DNA from: Chloroflexota bacterium
GTDB taxonomy: Bacteria; Cyanobacteriota; Vampirovibrionia; Obscuribacterales; Obscuribacteraceae
Reading direction: 5' to 3'
NCBI GenBank assembly: GCA_005240105.1
Contig: SBAT01000344.1
Coordinates: 1-15,498, forward strand
Length of the DNA: 15,498 bases
The notes beneath the pieces are model-generated. The model had not been told where the DNA came from. It saw only the letters and a list, made by a program, of their open reading frames with translations, and did not search any database. This document shows, one piece after another, positions 7,037 through 13,884 of this stretch. The stretch's first letter is position 1; each line of letters begins with the position of its first letter. A program made the position numbers and the translations under genes.

Positions 7037-8068
7037 TCACTTAGCGGCAATAGCGCCTATCTGGACTAGTTCTTGCCATGCTGAGTCCAGAATAAGCCCA
7101 TTAATCCTGTCCTTCTCCGCCACTTTATCGCTGAAATACTGCACCCTGTAAACAACTTCATCGGAGCCAAATTTACCTGCCCTTACTGAAGGCTTAGGGT
7201 CATCAGCAATTTCATTTACCGAATCCAGCGCTTTCAATAACGCCTTGCAAACGATCGAGGGTGAGACTACTTTTGTTACCGGCAATTCAAGCGCGACAGC
7301 ATGAACAGAGTTTGGAAAACTAAGGTTGATTAACTGCTGCGAGAGGAATTGCGCATTGGGGACCATCAGATAATTACGTGCATTCGTGCATATTTTTATC
7401 GAACGCCAACCAATTTCACTGATTTCGCCCAGGACTTCCGCCCCGCCATCCATCTTGAACATAACCCAATCACCGGGACGGAAGGATTTTTCCATACTGA
7501 TTGTCAGTCCGGCAAATATGTTTTTCAACGTATCTTGCAATGCAAGTCCTAAGACGGCTGTTGCAATTGTCGACGTTGCTAAAAGCGGCAAAACATCGAT
7601 GTTAAGCACAACATCCATAAGCAATAGCAATGCGGATACATACAAAATGCCGAACAACAAAAAGTGAAATGCCGGCGAGACGCTGGTCGCTTTTACTTTG
7701 CCCAGATACCAACGTACAACAAGCAAATCCAGCGATTGTATGAGCACATGAAGAACAAGAAAAGTAGCACAAAAGAAAGCGGCTTTATCTAAAGTCTGTC
7801 CGACCTCACCACCCATCAAGCGAATAAAGGGTAGCGCCGCAAGCAAGACAAGCAAGATCTGCAGTGGAACATCCAGGCGGACACTAAGCTCTTTGACTAG
7901 CGTTTCATCCTTGACACCCAACCAATGCCACGTGATCTTTAAGACACCTTTCCTTGTTAAGAGAAGAATAAGCCAGAGGACCGCAGCCCACAAAGGCACA
8001 GCCATGGGGCCTCGCACGGCGAGGTAAACAAGATGTTGCCATAAATCGGCGTTGGGTTCCAAGATCAC
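7037..8068 (-). CDS. MscS-family mechanosensitive ion channel
   Basis: The 343-aa protein has four likely membrane helices (about 23-38, 66-84, 96-118, 134-157). A pore-lining helix follows, LLATSTIATAVLGLALQDTL (162-181), and then NIFAGLTISMEKSFRPGDWV, the classic MscS signature. The next segment is a beta domain (GEISEIGWRSIKI, then MVPNAQFLSQQLINLS) and a soluble alpha/beta C-terminal domain. Such channels open under membrane tension and release solutes in osmotic downshock. It is closer in layout to the YnaI/YbdG-like short channels with extra N-terminal helices than to minimal MscS. The GTG start at 8068 has AAAGGA (8078-8073) 4 nt upstream. It is the first gene of a leftward run of four and is divergent, with under 50 bp between, from the HEAT-repeat gene. 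Confidence 0.93.
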   Translation of the reverse strand: MILEPNADLWQHLVYLAVRGPMAVPLWAAVLWLILLLTRKGVLKITWHWLGVKDETLVKELSVRLDVPLQILLVLLAALPFIRLMGGEVGQTLDKAAFFCATFLVLHVLIQSLDLLVVRWYLGKVKATSVSPAFHFLLFGILYVSALLLLMDVVLNIDVLPLLATSTIATAVLGLALQDTLKNIFAGLTISMEKSFRPGDWVMFKMDGGAEVLGEISEIGWRSIKICTNARNYLMVPNAQFLSQQLINLSFPNSVHAVALELPVTKVVSPSIVCKALLKALDSVNEIADDPKPSVRAGKFGSDEVVYRVQYFSDKVAEKDRINGLILDSAWQELVQIGAIAAK

Positions 8069-8106
8069 TCCGTCCTTTCTGCCTTTTGTCGCGCCGGTAT
8101 TCTAAA

Positions 8107-9882
8107 ATGGGCGCTATGGCAACATTATTCACTAGAGTGGTAAACCAATTCAAGCGTTTGGCTTCCGGATTGAAGGAAACACCCAAAGCGGTAGTTGACG
8201 ACTTTGAGCTGGAGCACTTTCTTATCTATCACGGTCTTGTCGGAACAACTCCGGACAACCAGCGTGATTTTCGCGATGTCAGGGCAGACATCCAACAAGC
8301 TCTGGAAACAAGAAGTGCCAGCCAACTTTCCATCGCCCTGAAAATACCGCCTTTGTGGTGGAGTGAAAAACTCGCCGCCATAGTACTCGAACTAACAAAC
8401 AAGGACGACAACAAGCAAATCTTGATCGATCTCTTGCTGCCGGCAGACGATGACAATGCAGATCCCAATATCGTCCCTGTATGCAACAGCGACTGGCGAG
8501 TGCGGGCTAATGCCGCCGGCATTTTGGCCGATCTCCACTACAAACAGGCTTCTCAGCGTCTGGGAAAATTATTAGATGACACCACATATGACGGCAAGGT
8601 TTCTTTCGCACATATATCTTACGCGCTAGGACGTCTTGGCACAGAACAAGCAAAAGAAGCTCTCTTGCCGTACTTGCACAACGAAGAATCTTGGCTCCGC
8701 GTCGATGCCGCAAGGGCTTTGGCTCTTTGGCCCAGTGTCGTTATAGCTCACGACCTATCCGACGCTTTACTGGCAAAGCACCCATTGCAAGACTACATGT
8801 GCATAGCCGTAGCCAGACAACACAAACCTGCTGAACTTCTACAAAACAACGATCCGATTATTCATCAGGCTGCTCTCGAAATGGTCATTCAGGTAGTCGA
8901 GGCAACCAACCAGACATTTAACAACGACATTGGTTTTGATCTAGGCTTACCGGAATGCTGGCCAATTATTAGCAAGGACACAACGCCTGCACCACGGCAA
9001 ATTCGCGCCAGCCTCATGCTCGCCAATTGGCTGAAGAAGAATCAAGAACAGCTTGCTGATCCCAATATTGACGCACAAATACAAAATATTCTTGACGGGT
9101 TTGCCAACAAAACAACTGCCGAAAGAATTGTTTCTTGTTTATCTGATCAATCAAAAAACAGCAACGATGCCCTCGGTCAAATGCGTCACGCCGCCTATCT
9201 CGCAGGCCGGCTAGGCATTGTCGATGCTTCGGAAAATCTGGAAAAGGCTCTGGATAATAATTCGCCAATTACCAACGAAGCAATTGACGCGTTGTCCTTG
9301 TTGAAAGACAAACAAGCAGTTCCCCGGCTGATTGCTCTATTGCACAAATCCGTTGATTTAGACGAACGCACCGCCCAAGCGCTCAGTGCACAACCTGTGG
9401 TTGAGGAAGATGCCTCAAAAGCCCTTACTTATTGGACGATTCTTAGAGCGCTAGGCATGTTGGCGACCAAGGACAGCTATGATTTGCTGTTCAAAGCAAG
9501 TGCGGACTTTGCTGCCGACAAGCGGCAGATGGCTCTGGACTCCCTATTATCAGTAATTTCAGCCGACCCAAGTCTTGCCGAGGGTGATAATTGTGCCCGC
9601 TTGATAGATGAGGCAACCAACGACCCGTCATCAGTCGTAAAAGTAGTGGCTTATAAGGCAGTGGGGCAGCTCGGTCTGGCTAATCTAATCGGCAAGACCG
9701 TCAATGCAGTTTGCCAGTCAAAAGAGGCCTCAATTAAGCGGCAAGCAAAAGCAACCTTGCTGCAATTAGCTGCAAAAGGTCATGGAGACGCAGTCTGTCA
9801 GGCACTCGAACAGAAGATTAAGACCGAATTTGATCCATATCAAAGGCAAGACCTGGAAAAACTTTTGTCATCAGCCCGATAA
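8107..9882 (+). CDS. HEAT-repeat protein of unknown function
   Basis: The protein of about 590 aa has no signal peptide or membrane helix and is mostly helical. HEAT-like helix pairs are clear at DWRVRANAAGILADL, SFAHISYALGRLGTEQAKEAL, SWLRVDAARALALW, MRHAAYLAGRLGIVDASENL and VVKVVAYKAVGQLGLANLI. Less regular repeats fill the centre. An N-terminal stretch of about 75 residues lacks the repeat pattern. HEAT arrays are scaffolds for protein contact, so no reaction can be given; the family is widespread. Starts at 8107 and 8116 (ATG in the same frame) cannot be told apart because neither has a Shine-Dalgarno; TTG at 8086 is unlikely. The space to the divergent mscS start is about 40 bp, too short for two separate full promoters outside coding DNA. 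Confidence 0.85.
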   Translation: MGAMATLFTRVVNQFKRLASGLKETPKAVVDDFELEHFLIYHGLVGTTPDNQRDFRDVRADIQQALETRSASQLSIALKIPPLWWSEKLAAIVLELTNKDDNKQILIDLLLPADDDNADPNIVPVCNSDWRVRANAAGILADLHYKQASQRLGKLLDDTTYDGKVSFAHISYALGRLGTEQAKEALLPYLHNEESWLRVDAARALALWPSVVIAHDLSDALLAKHPLQDYMCIAVARQHKPAELLQNNDPIIHQAALEMVIQVVEATNQTFNNDIGFDLGLPECWPIISKDTTPAPRQIRASLMLANWLKKNQEQLADPNIDAQIQNILDGFANKTTAERIVSCLSDQSKNSNDALGQMRHAAYLAGRLGIVDASENLEKALDNNSPITNEAIDALSLLKDKQAVPRLIALLHKSVDLDERTAQALSAQPVVEEDASKALTYWTILRALGMLATKDSYDLLFKASADFAADKRQMALDSLLSVISADPSLAEGDNCARLIDEATNDPSSVVKVVAYKAVGQLGLANLIGKTVNAVCQSKEASIKRQAKATLLQLAAKGHGDAVCQALEQKIKTEFDPYQRQDLEKLLSSAR

Positions 9883-10013
9883 TGTGTAAAGACGGTAGTT
9901 TGAGCCGATCTCTTAGCTGGCATGCCCTCTAAAACCGTGATAAGGTAATACTTGCAGGGTTCCGATTGCAGGTCACGAATTTCGTTCCAGCAGTAGCAAA
10001 AGGATTTGACTCA

Positions 10014-10643
10014 ATGGCTGATTCAACGTCAGACCGGGCCCCAGAAGAAGACTTAAACAAGTCGACTGGTGAGAACGCAGGTGATGCAAAAGAAGAGCAT
10101 CACCTGGAACAACATCACGTCTCAAAAATTCTCGATGAAGTATTAGAAGAACCGGAAGAGACACCAGAGTCTAGACGCTTCCGGCATCCAATGTGGCTCG
10201 ATCTCGTGCTTGGTGCGGGACTCTTAATTACAGTCGGCGGTTTTTCAATCGGGCTCTTCAAGATTTACGTCACTCATACAGCCGAGCAATGCATCACGCA
10301 ACGCAATTACCCAGCAGCAATTGCAATCCTGCGCGGAACTCCAGTGCCCAACTTATTTGCTATGCCTGGAGCTGACACTCAAGAATTATTAAACCAAGCG
10401 CTCTACTTAGACGCAATGGATAAACTGGAATTGCAAAATGATGTTCAGGGCGCCATTCGCGAATTAGGACAGATAGAACCTGGTTCAAGATTTTTCAAGC
10501 TTGCTCAAGAAATAATCACCGAAGACTTTGAGCCTTCCTCAACACAACTGAAAGCTGGTGCCGAGGTGACGGAAACAGATCCCAAAGCATCTAAAGTACG
10601 CAAATCTGTTGTGCCTGAACTTCCACAGGACGCAAGTCCTTAA
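10014..10643 (+). CDS. Single-pass membrane protein of unknown function
   Basis: I do not recognise this 209-aa protein. An acidic cytosolic N-terminal region of about 57 residues contains EEHHLEQHHVSKIL and a run of Glu/Pro. It is followed by a single membrane helix (about residues 61-83, WLDLVLGAGLLITVGGFSIG), then an outside domain of about 125 residues. That domain starts AEQCITQRNYPAAIAILRGT and carries ELLNQALYLDAMDKLELQND, which looks like one or two TPR-like helix pairs, before a Lys/Ser/Thr-rich disordered tail. The ATG at 10014 is chosen because AAAAGGA ends 9 nt upstream; a TTG at 9966 in the same frame has no such site. It lies 131 bp after the HEAT gene. By analogy it may be a membrane anchor for an assembly, but no function is claimed. 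Confidence 0.75.
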   Translation: MADSTSDRAPEEDLNKSTGENAGDAKEEHHLEQHHVSKILDEVLEEPEETPESRRFRHPMWLDLVLGAGLLITVGGFSIGLFKIYVTHTAEQCITQRNYPAAIAILRGTPVPNLFAMPGADTQELLNQALYLDAMDKLELQNDVQGAIRELGQIEPGSRFFKLAQEIITEDFEPSSTQLKAGAEVTETDPKASKVRKSVVPELPQDASP

Positions 10644-10653
10644 TTAACGCTCC

Positions 10654-10728
10654 GGCACTGCAGAGCCAGTGCCTTCGCTTGCCAGCCGGCAACCCGACTA
10701 CGCTCTGCTGCGACCTGCTCATCGCAGC
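10654..10728 (+). other. Cluster of three short hairpins upstream of atl
   Basis: The 115-bp gap before the ATL gene holds three inverted repeats in a row: GGCACT/AGTGCC (10654-10659 and 10668-10673, 8-nt loop), TTGCC/GGCAA (10679-10683 and 10688-10692, 4-nt loop) and GCTGCGA/TCGCAGC (10707-10713 and 10722-10728, 8-nt loop). None is followed by a T-run, so a simple terminator is unlikely. They could be a folded leader of the atl transcript or a weak transcription barrier after the upstream gene. The pairing is seen; the role is not known. Confidence 0.35.
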
Positions 10729-10758
10729 TCTTGCATCGCTTCTCGAGAGGTACAGTAA

Positions 10759-11112
10759 GTGTCTTCGGTCTACGAGCAAGTGTATGCAATCGTTTGGCGC
10801 ATCCCAAAGGGCAAGGTGCTTACCTATGGCCTAATATCCAACATGCTCAATAGCCGCCTGAGTGCTCAAGGCGTGGGCTGGGCAATGCAGGCTTTAGCAA
10901 AGAACTCAAATAAACCGGGCAAATACAATGCTACGAATGTCCCATGGCATCGCGTCATCAACAGCCAGGGACGATTATCCACTCATAAAAACCCAGATAT
11001 AGCTCCTGGATTGCAAAAGAAACTATTAGAAGCAGAGGGCATCAAATTTGATGCAGAAGACAAAATGAACTTGCCCTCTCATCTCTGGAAAGAAGGGCTT
11101 TTGGAGTTGTAA
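10759..11112 (+). CDS. atl: Alkyltransferase-like protein (MGMT family, PWHR motif)
   Basis: The 117-aa protein has the fold and motifs of the DNA-binding domain of O6-alkylguanine transferases: VYAIVWRIPKGKVLTYGLIS (8-27), QGVGWAMQAL (37-46) and VPWHRVIN (61-68). In repair enzymes the last motif is PCHR, whose Cys takes the alkyl group. Here Trp63 replaces it, as in the ATL group (E. coli YbaZ), which binds alkylated guanine and flags it for nucleotide excision repair rather than repairing it. Tyr23 in TYG, which helps flip the base, is kept. The Arg finger that fills the gap (AARxVG in E. coli) reads SAQGVG here, with Gln37. The GTG start at 10759 is 8 nt after CGAGAGG (10744-10750). It acts in the cytosol. 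Confidence 0.9.
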   Translation: MSSVYEQVYAIVWRIPKGKVLTYGLISNMLNSRLSAQGVGWAMQALAKNSNKPGKYNATNVPWHRVINSQGRLSTHKNPDIAPGLQKKLLEAEGIKFDAEDKMNLPSHLWKEGLLEL

Positions 11113-11124
11113 ATTAGCCTGCTG

Positions 11125-11424
11125 TCAGTTCTTCGCTGCCCCTGAGCCAGGAACCATATGATGTAGTCCATGCCACTCGGGTATTGCTGTTTTAAGCGCA
11201 TCGATTTGTTCGACTACTGCCTCATTGACTTGAGGTCTTTGCGGCCAGTCCTTAAGCTCGAAGTTCGGCAAGTCATGCATGCCATAGCGCTCCGCGTGCA
11301 ATTTAAATGTTGTGTCTCCGAGCATGCTGCGACTACATACATCCGGCTCATCAAATGCGCAACCCGGCATTACCGCCACAAGGGAGACGAACAATTGAAC
11401 AGCAAGAATGGTTTTTGCTCTCAT
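11125..11424 (-). CDS. Small exported protein, possible lipoprotein
   Basis: The product of 99 aa starts MRAKTILAVQLFVSLVAVMP, a typical export signal, and then GCAFDEP, where Cys22 could be a lipid-attachment site; the -3 to -1 residues Met-Pro-Gly make a poor lipobox, so simple cleavage is also possible. The mature part is polar, with about 75 residues and no family I recognise; it includes ERYGMHDLPNFELKDWPQRP. The ATG at 11424 is strongly supported by TAAGGAGG (11438-11431), 6 nt upstream, the best ribosome-binding site in the window. An ATG at 11496 in the same frame lacks this. It converges on the atl gene with 12 bp between stops. Function unknown. Confidence 0.75.
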   Translation of the reverse strand: MRAKTILAVQLFVSLVAVMPGCAFDEPDVCSRSMLGDTTFKLHAERYGMHDLPNFELKDWPQRPQVNEAVVEQIDALKTAIPEWHGLHHMVPGSGAAKN

Positions 11425-11542
11425 ATCCGACCTCCTTAGCCTTCCGCGAGAGAAAATAGATCGGCTGATAATTTCACTATAGATCGCCCAGCACAAGCCA
11501 GGTCACTAAATTAAGAGATGTTGTGAAATGTCAAGCGCTAGT

Positions 11543-11671
11543 TTAGTTCTGCTGAAGGCGCTCAATCACAGATTTCTTGAATTCCTGCATCTGCATTCCG
11601 GCCTGATTGTTGGCGGCCAAGTAAATGCTTAACGTGATGACTGCAAGGACACTCGCTTTTAGACCAATCAT
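11543..11671 (-). CDS. 42-aa small membrane-anchored protein
   Basis: A short ORF reads MIGLKASVLAVITLSIYLAA, a single hydrophobic helix after a short basic start, then about 20 polar residues ending QEFKKSVIERLQQN, a likely amphipathic helix. ATG at 11671 is preceded by GGAAGGGTGG (11689-11680), whose GGTGG ends 8 nt from the start. Codon use is ordinary and the stop is TAA at 11545-11543. It lies 118 bp upstream, on the same strand, of the small exported protein gene, so both may be read together. The lack of homologues I can recall and the short length make this a prediction; the ribosome site and the clean membrane-helix pattern support it. Confidence 0.6.
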   Translation of the reverse strand: MIGLKASVLAVITLSIYLAANNQAGMQMQEFKKSVIERLQQN

Positions 11672-11685
11672 TTTGGTAACCACCC

Positions 11686-11700
11686 TTCCAGAACCTGGAA
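11686..11700 (-). repeat. Inverted repeat in the leader of the 42-aa gene
   Basis: TTCCAG (11686-11691) and CTGGAA (11695-11700) are perfect 6-bp arms around a 3-nt loop. On the minus-strand transcript the 3' arm CTGGAA overlaps the start of the purine-rich ribosome site GGAAGGGTGG. A hairpin here would partly hide that site, or the repeat could be a DNA operator. No terminator T-run follows. The remaining space up to gcvH (11701-11825) shows no gene; TGCTATTAAT on the minus strand (11721-11712) looks like an extended -10 but has no -35 at normal distance. Confidence 0.35.
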
Positions 11701-11825
11701 TTACGGCATTAATAGCATGCTTGCGGGATCGATATTGTAAACAGGTTTTTTCGTTCGTACATGATATGCCCAGGATTTATGAATAGTGATCCTTGACATC
11801 AAGCTTTGGCAAAATCGAGCGGTTA

Positions 11826-12227
11826 TCAGTCAACAACGAAGTCTTTATAACCATCGGCAGTTAGCGCATCAGACAAGTCGGCTGGATTGTCCAGAGCGAC
11901 CTTAATCATCCAACCCTCGCCATAACAGTCACTATTTACGATTTCCGGCTCAGAAGCCAGCTTTTCGTTGGCAGCAATAATTTTGCCTGAAACAGGCATG
12001 TACAAATCAGAGACGGATTTGACGGATTCGATTACGCCAAACTTCTCGTCCTTCTTAAATGACTGTCCGACCTTCGGCAGCTCGACATAAGTGACATCAC
12101 CAAGTTGATCAGCAGCAAAGGCAGTGACGCCAATTGTCGCCTCATTTCCTTCTACACGAATATACTCGTGAGTTTTTACATACTTCAACTCGGCTGGATA
12201 ACTAAGGACTTTGTCGCTCGAAGCCAT
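11826..12227 (-). CDS. gcvH: Glycine cleavage system H protein
   Basis: The 133-aa protein carries the lipoyl domain of GcvH, which shuttles the aminomethyl group between the P, T and L proteins. It starts near LKYVKTHEYIRVEGNEATIGVT and contains QLGDVTYVELPKVG and FGVIESVKSVSDLYMPVSG. Lys70 in ESVKSVSD is the lipoylated residue. A C-terminal DCYGEGWMIKV completes the family pattern. The ATG at 12227 has GGAAGG (12240-12235) 7 nt upstream; the ATG at 12242 in the same frame does not. It follows gcvT by 47 bp in what looks like one transcript. gcvP, which often comes next, is absent; after gcvH there is only non-coding sequence and small unknown genes. Confidence 0.96.
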   Translation of the reverse strand: MASSDKVLSYPAELKYVKTHEYIRVEGNEATIGVTAFAADQLGDVTYVELPKVGQSFKKDEKFGVIESVKSVSDLYMPVSGKIIAANEKLASEPEIVNSDCYGEGWMIKVALDNPADLSDALTADGYKDFVVD

Positions 12228-12274
12228 TTCTCTACCTTCCAATATTTACCTGGGAACAAATTCTAGCATTGCCG

Positions 12275-13378
12275 TTAAGCACGCTGATAAAACGGTCGTT
12301 TTACTACCGTTGCCGGCACCTGACTGCCTCTTATTTCAATCGTTAGTGCTTGACCAACTTTTGCAAAGCGCGAGGGCACCACAGCAAAGGCAATTGGGTA
12401 GCCAACAAAAATACCTTGTGATCCGCTTGTTACGTGACCAATCTTTTCTTGTCCGGCGTAAACTGCATAGTCTTGTCGCGGCAAAGCCTTGCCTTCTGCT
12501 TTTATGCAAACTATTTGTTTTTTTAGGCCGTCTTCTTTCTGGCGAACAAGTGCATCCTTGCCGGAAAAATCTTCTTTAGACAGTTTGACGCTCCAACCAA
12601 TACCAGCTTCCAGAGGACTTATATCCTCGGAAAGTTCATGTCCGTATAGAGGCAAGCCTGCTTCCAATCGCAACGTATCACGAGCGCCTAATCCGCATGG
12701 TTCAATGCCGTATTGTGCGCCGGCCTTCATAATCAACTTCCAAAGACTTTCCGTCTCCGTACTTTTAACAAAAATTTCAAAGCCGTCTTCACCAGTATAG
12801 CCAGTGCGGCCAAAACCAATTTCGATACCACCAGCAGTACCAGTGCCGTACGTAAACGGCTTGAGGCTATCTATTGAACGACCAACAACTGCTGCTAAAA
12901 CATCTTTGGCACATGGTCCCTGTAGAGCCAAAAGCCCAACCTCGTCGGACACGTTGATCATGTCCACATTCTCGAATGAATCAATATGCTTTTGAAGCCA
13001 GTCCCAATCCTTGTCAATATTCGAAGCATTGACGACGAGCAAATAATCTTCCAGTCGGCGATAGACAATCAGATCGTCAACGGTTCCACCATGTGGCATG
13101 ACAAATTGCGTATACAAAGCCATATTCGGTCCGCTTAGTTTATCAAGGTCATTAGCAATCATGAATTGCACAAACCGGTGAGCGTCCTCGCCGGTGACAA
13201 TGAACTCGCCCATATGGGACACGTCGAATAAGCCCACTTTTGTTCTCACCGCCATATGTTCGGTGACAATTGATTTGTATTGCACAGGCATGTTCCAGCC
13301 GGCAAAGTCAACCATGCGGCCGCCGTTTTCACGATGCCACAAAGCTAATGGAGTTTCCTTTAATTGCATTGTTGTCAT
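12275..13378 (-). CDS. gcvT: Glycine cleavage system T protein (aminomethyltransferase)
   Basis: The 367-aa protein moves the methylene group from aminomethyl-lipoyl-GcvH to tetrahydrofolate and releases ammonia. It has the full family pattern: RMVDFAGWNMPVQY (21-34), FDVSHMGEF (51-59), PHGGTVDDLIVYR (95-107) with the catalytic Asp at 101, LALQGPCA, GRTGYTGEDGFEIF, and the C-terminal barrel with GHVTSGSQGIFVGYPIA. ATG at 13378 has AGGGG 10 nt upstream; ATG at 13369 is a minor alternative. The upstream gene on the same strand ends only 17 bp away, so gcvT probably depends on its promoter. No glycine riboswitch fits in that gap, nor do I see one elsewhere in the group. Confidence 0.97.
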   Translation of the reverse strand: MTTMQLKETPLALWHRENGGRMVDFAGWNMPVQYKSIVTEHMAVRTKVGLFDVSHMGEFIVTGEDAHRFVQFMIANDLDKLSGPNMALYTQFVMPHGGTVDDLIVYRRLEDYLLVVNASNIDKDWDWLQKHIDSFENVDMINVSDEVGLLALQGPCAKDVLAAVVGRSIDSLKPFTYGTGTAGGIEIGFGRTGYTGEDGFEIFVKSTETESLWKLIMKAGAQYGIEPCGLGARDTLRLEAGLPLYGHELSEDISPLEAGIGWSVKLSKEDFSGKDALVRQKEDGLKKQIVCIKAEGKALPRQDYAVYAGQEKIGHVTSGSQGIFVGYPIAFAVVPSRFAKVGQALTIEIRGSQVPATVVKRPFYQRA

Positions 13379-13395
13379 ATGTTATAACCCCTGAT

Positions 13396-13884
13396 TCAAC
13401 TCTGCATTTTATCCGATTGTTGCTTCTTGACTCGAAAGCTTTTGCTTTCTCCTTTACCAAGTTGTCTTTCCAAATTGCTCAACCTGATCAGCACATAGTG
13501 AGCCACTCGGATGCAGCTGAGAAGATTTTCCTCTCCGCTTCCTGGATCTTTGCTTTCAAGAGAAGATTCAATGAGCTTGGTGCTCTCGGTCAAAACAACG
13601 AGCTTCTCACATGCGTTGGCCAGATCTTTTGACCATTGATCATCGGACTGTCCGGCATAAAACTTGGACAACTGATCCACATGATCGGCACGAGCCAGCA
13701 AATGATTGATTACTTTCAGCAAACGCGCATGATAGTGCGCCAGACTGGCTAAACGTTTTTGCTTGCGCTGTTCCAAATATCTAGAAACTTTTCCCCAGGC
13801 AAATACCAAAACCAAAAGCGGCACAACAAGTACAACTAAGGCTAGTATCGCCAATACGGAAATTAGGACGTTGGCTTCAGCCAT
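13396..13884 (-). CDS. Membrane-anchored coiled-coil protein, unknown
   Basis: The 162-aa protein has one strong N-terminal membrane helix (ANVLISVLAILALVVLVVPL to about residue 30). A charged, helix-rich region follows with leucines at heptad-like spacing: SRYLEQRKQKRLASLAHYHA, LLKVINHLLARADHVDQLSK and ACEKLVVLTESTKLIESSLE. A basic tail (KSFRVKKQQSDK) ends it. No family is recognised. It is probably anchored in the inner membrane with the helical part in the cytosol. The ATG at 13884 is preferred over the GTG at 13890 because GAGGAG (13895-13890) lies 5 nt before it. Its start overlaps the end of the SRAP gene by 22 bp and gcvT follows after 17 bp, so translation is probably linked in a row. 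Confidence 0.75.
   Translation of the reverse strand: MAEANVLISVLAILALVVLVVPLLVLVFAWGKVSRYLEQRKQKRLASLAHYHARLLKVINHLLARADHVDQLSKFYAGQSDDQWSKDLANACEKLVVLTESTKLIESSLESKDPGSGEENLLSCIRVAHYVLIRLSNLERQLGKGESKSFRVKKQQSDKMQS

Noticed and set aside
8086..8106. TTG start for the HEAT gene
   Set aside because: No ribosome site, and two ATG codons follow within 30 bp; the extra residues look like leader sequence.
9952..9972. Direct repeat TTGCAGG twice, 14 bp apart
   Set aside because: Two 7-bp copies in non-coding sequence are within chance and fit no known site.
13379..13395. Glycine riboswitch before gcvT
   Set aside because: The gap is only 17 bp and the upstream coding region shows no matching core.
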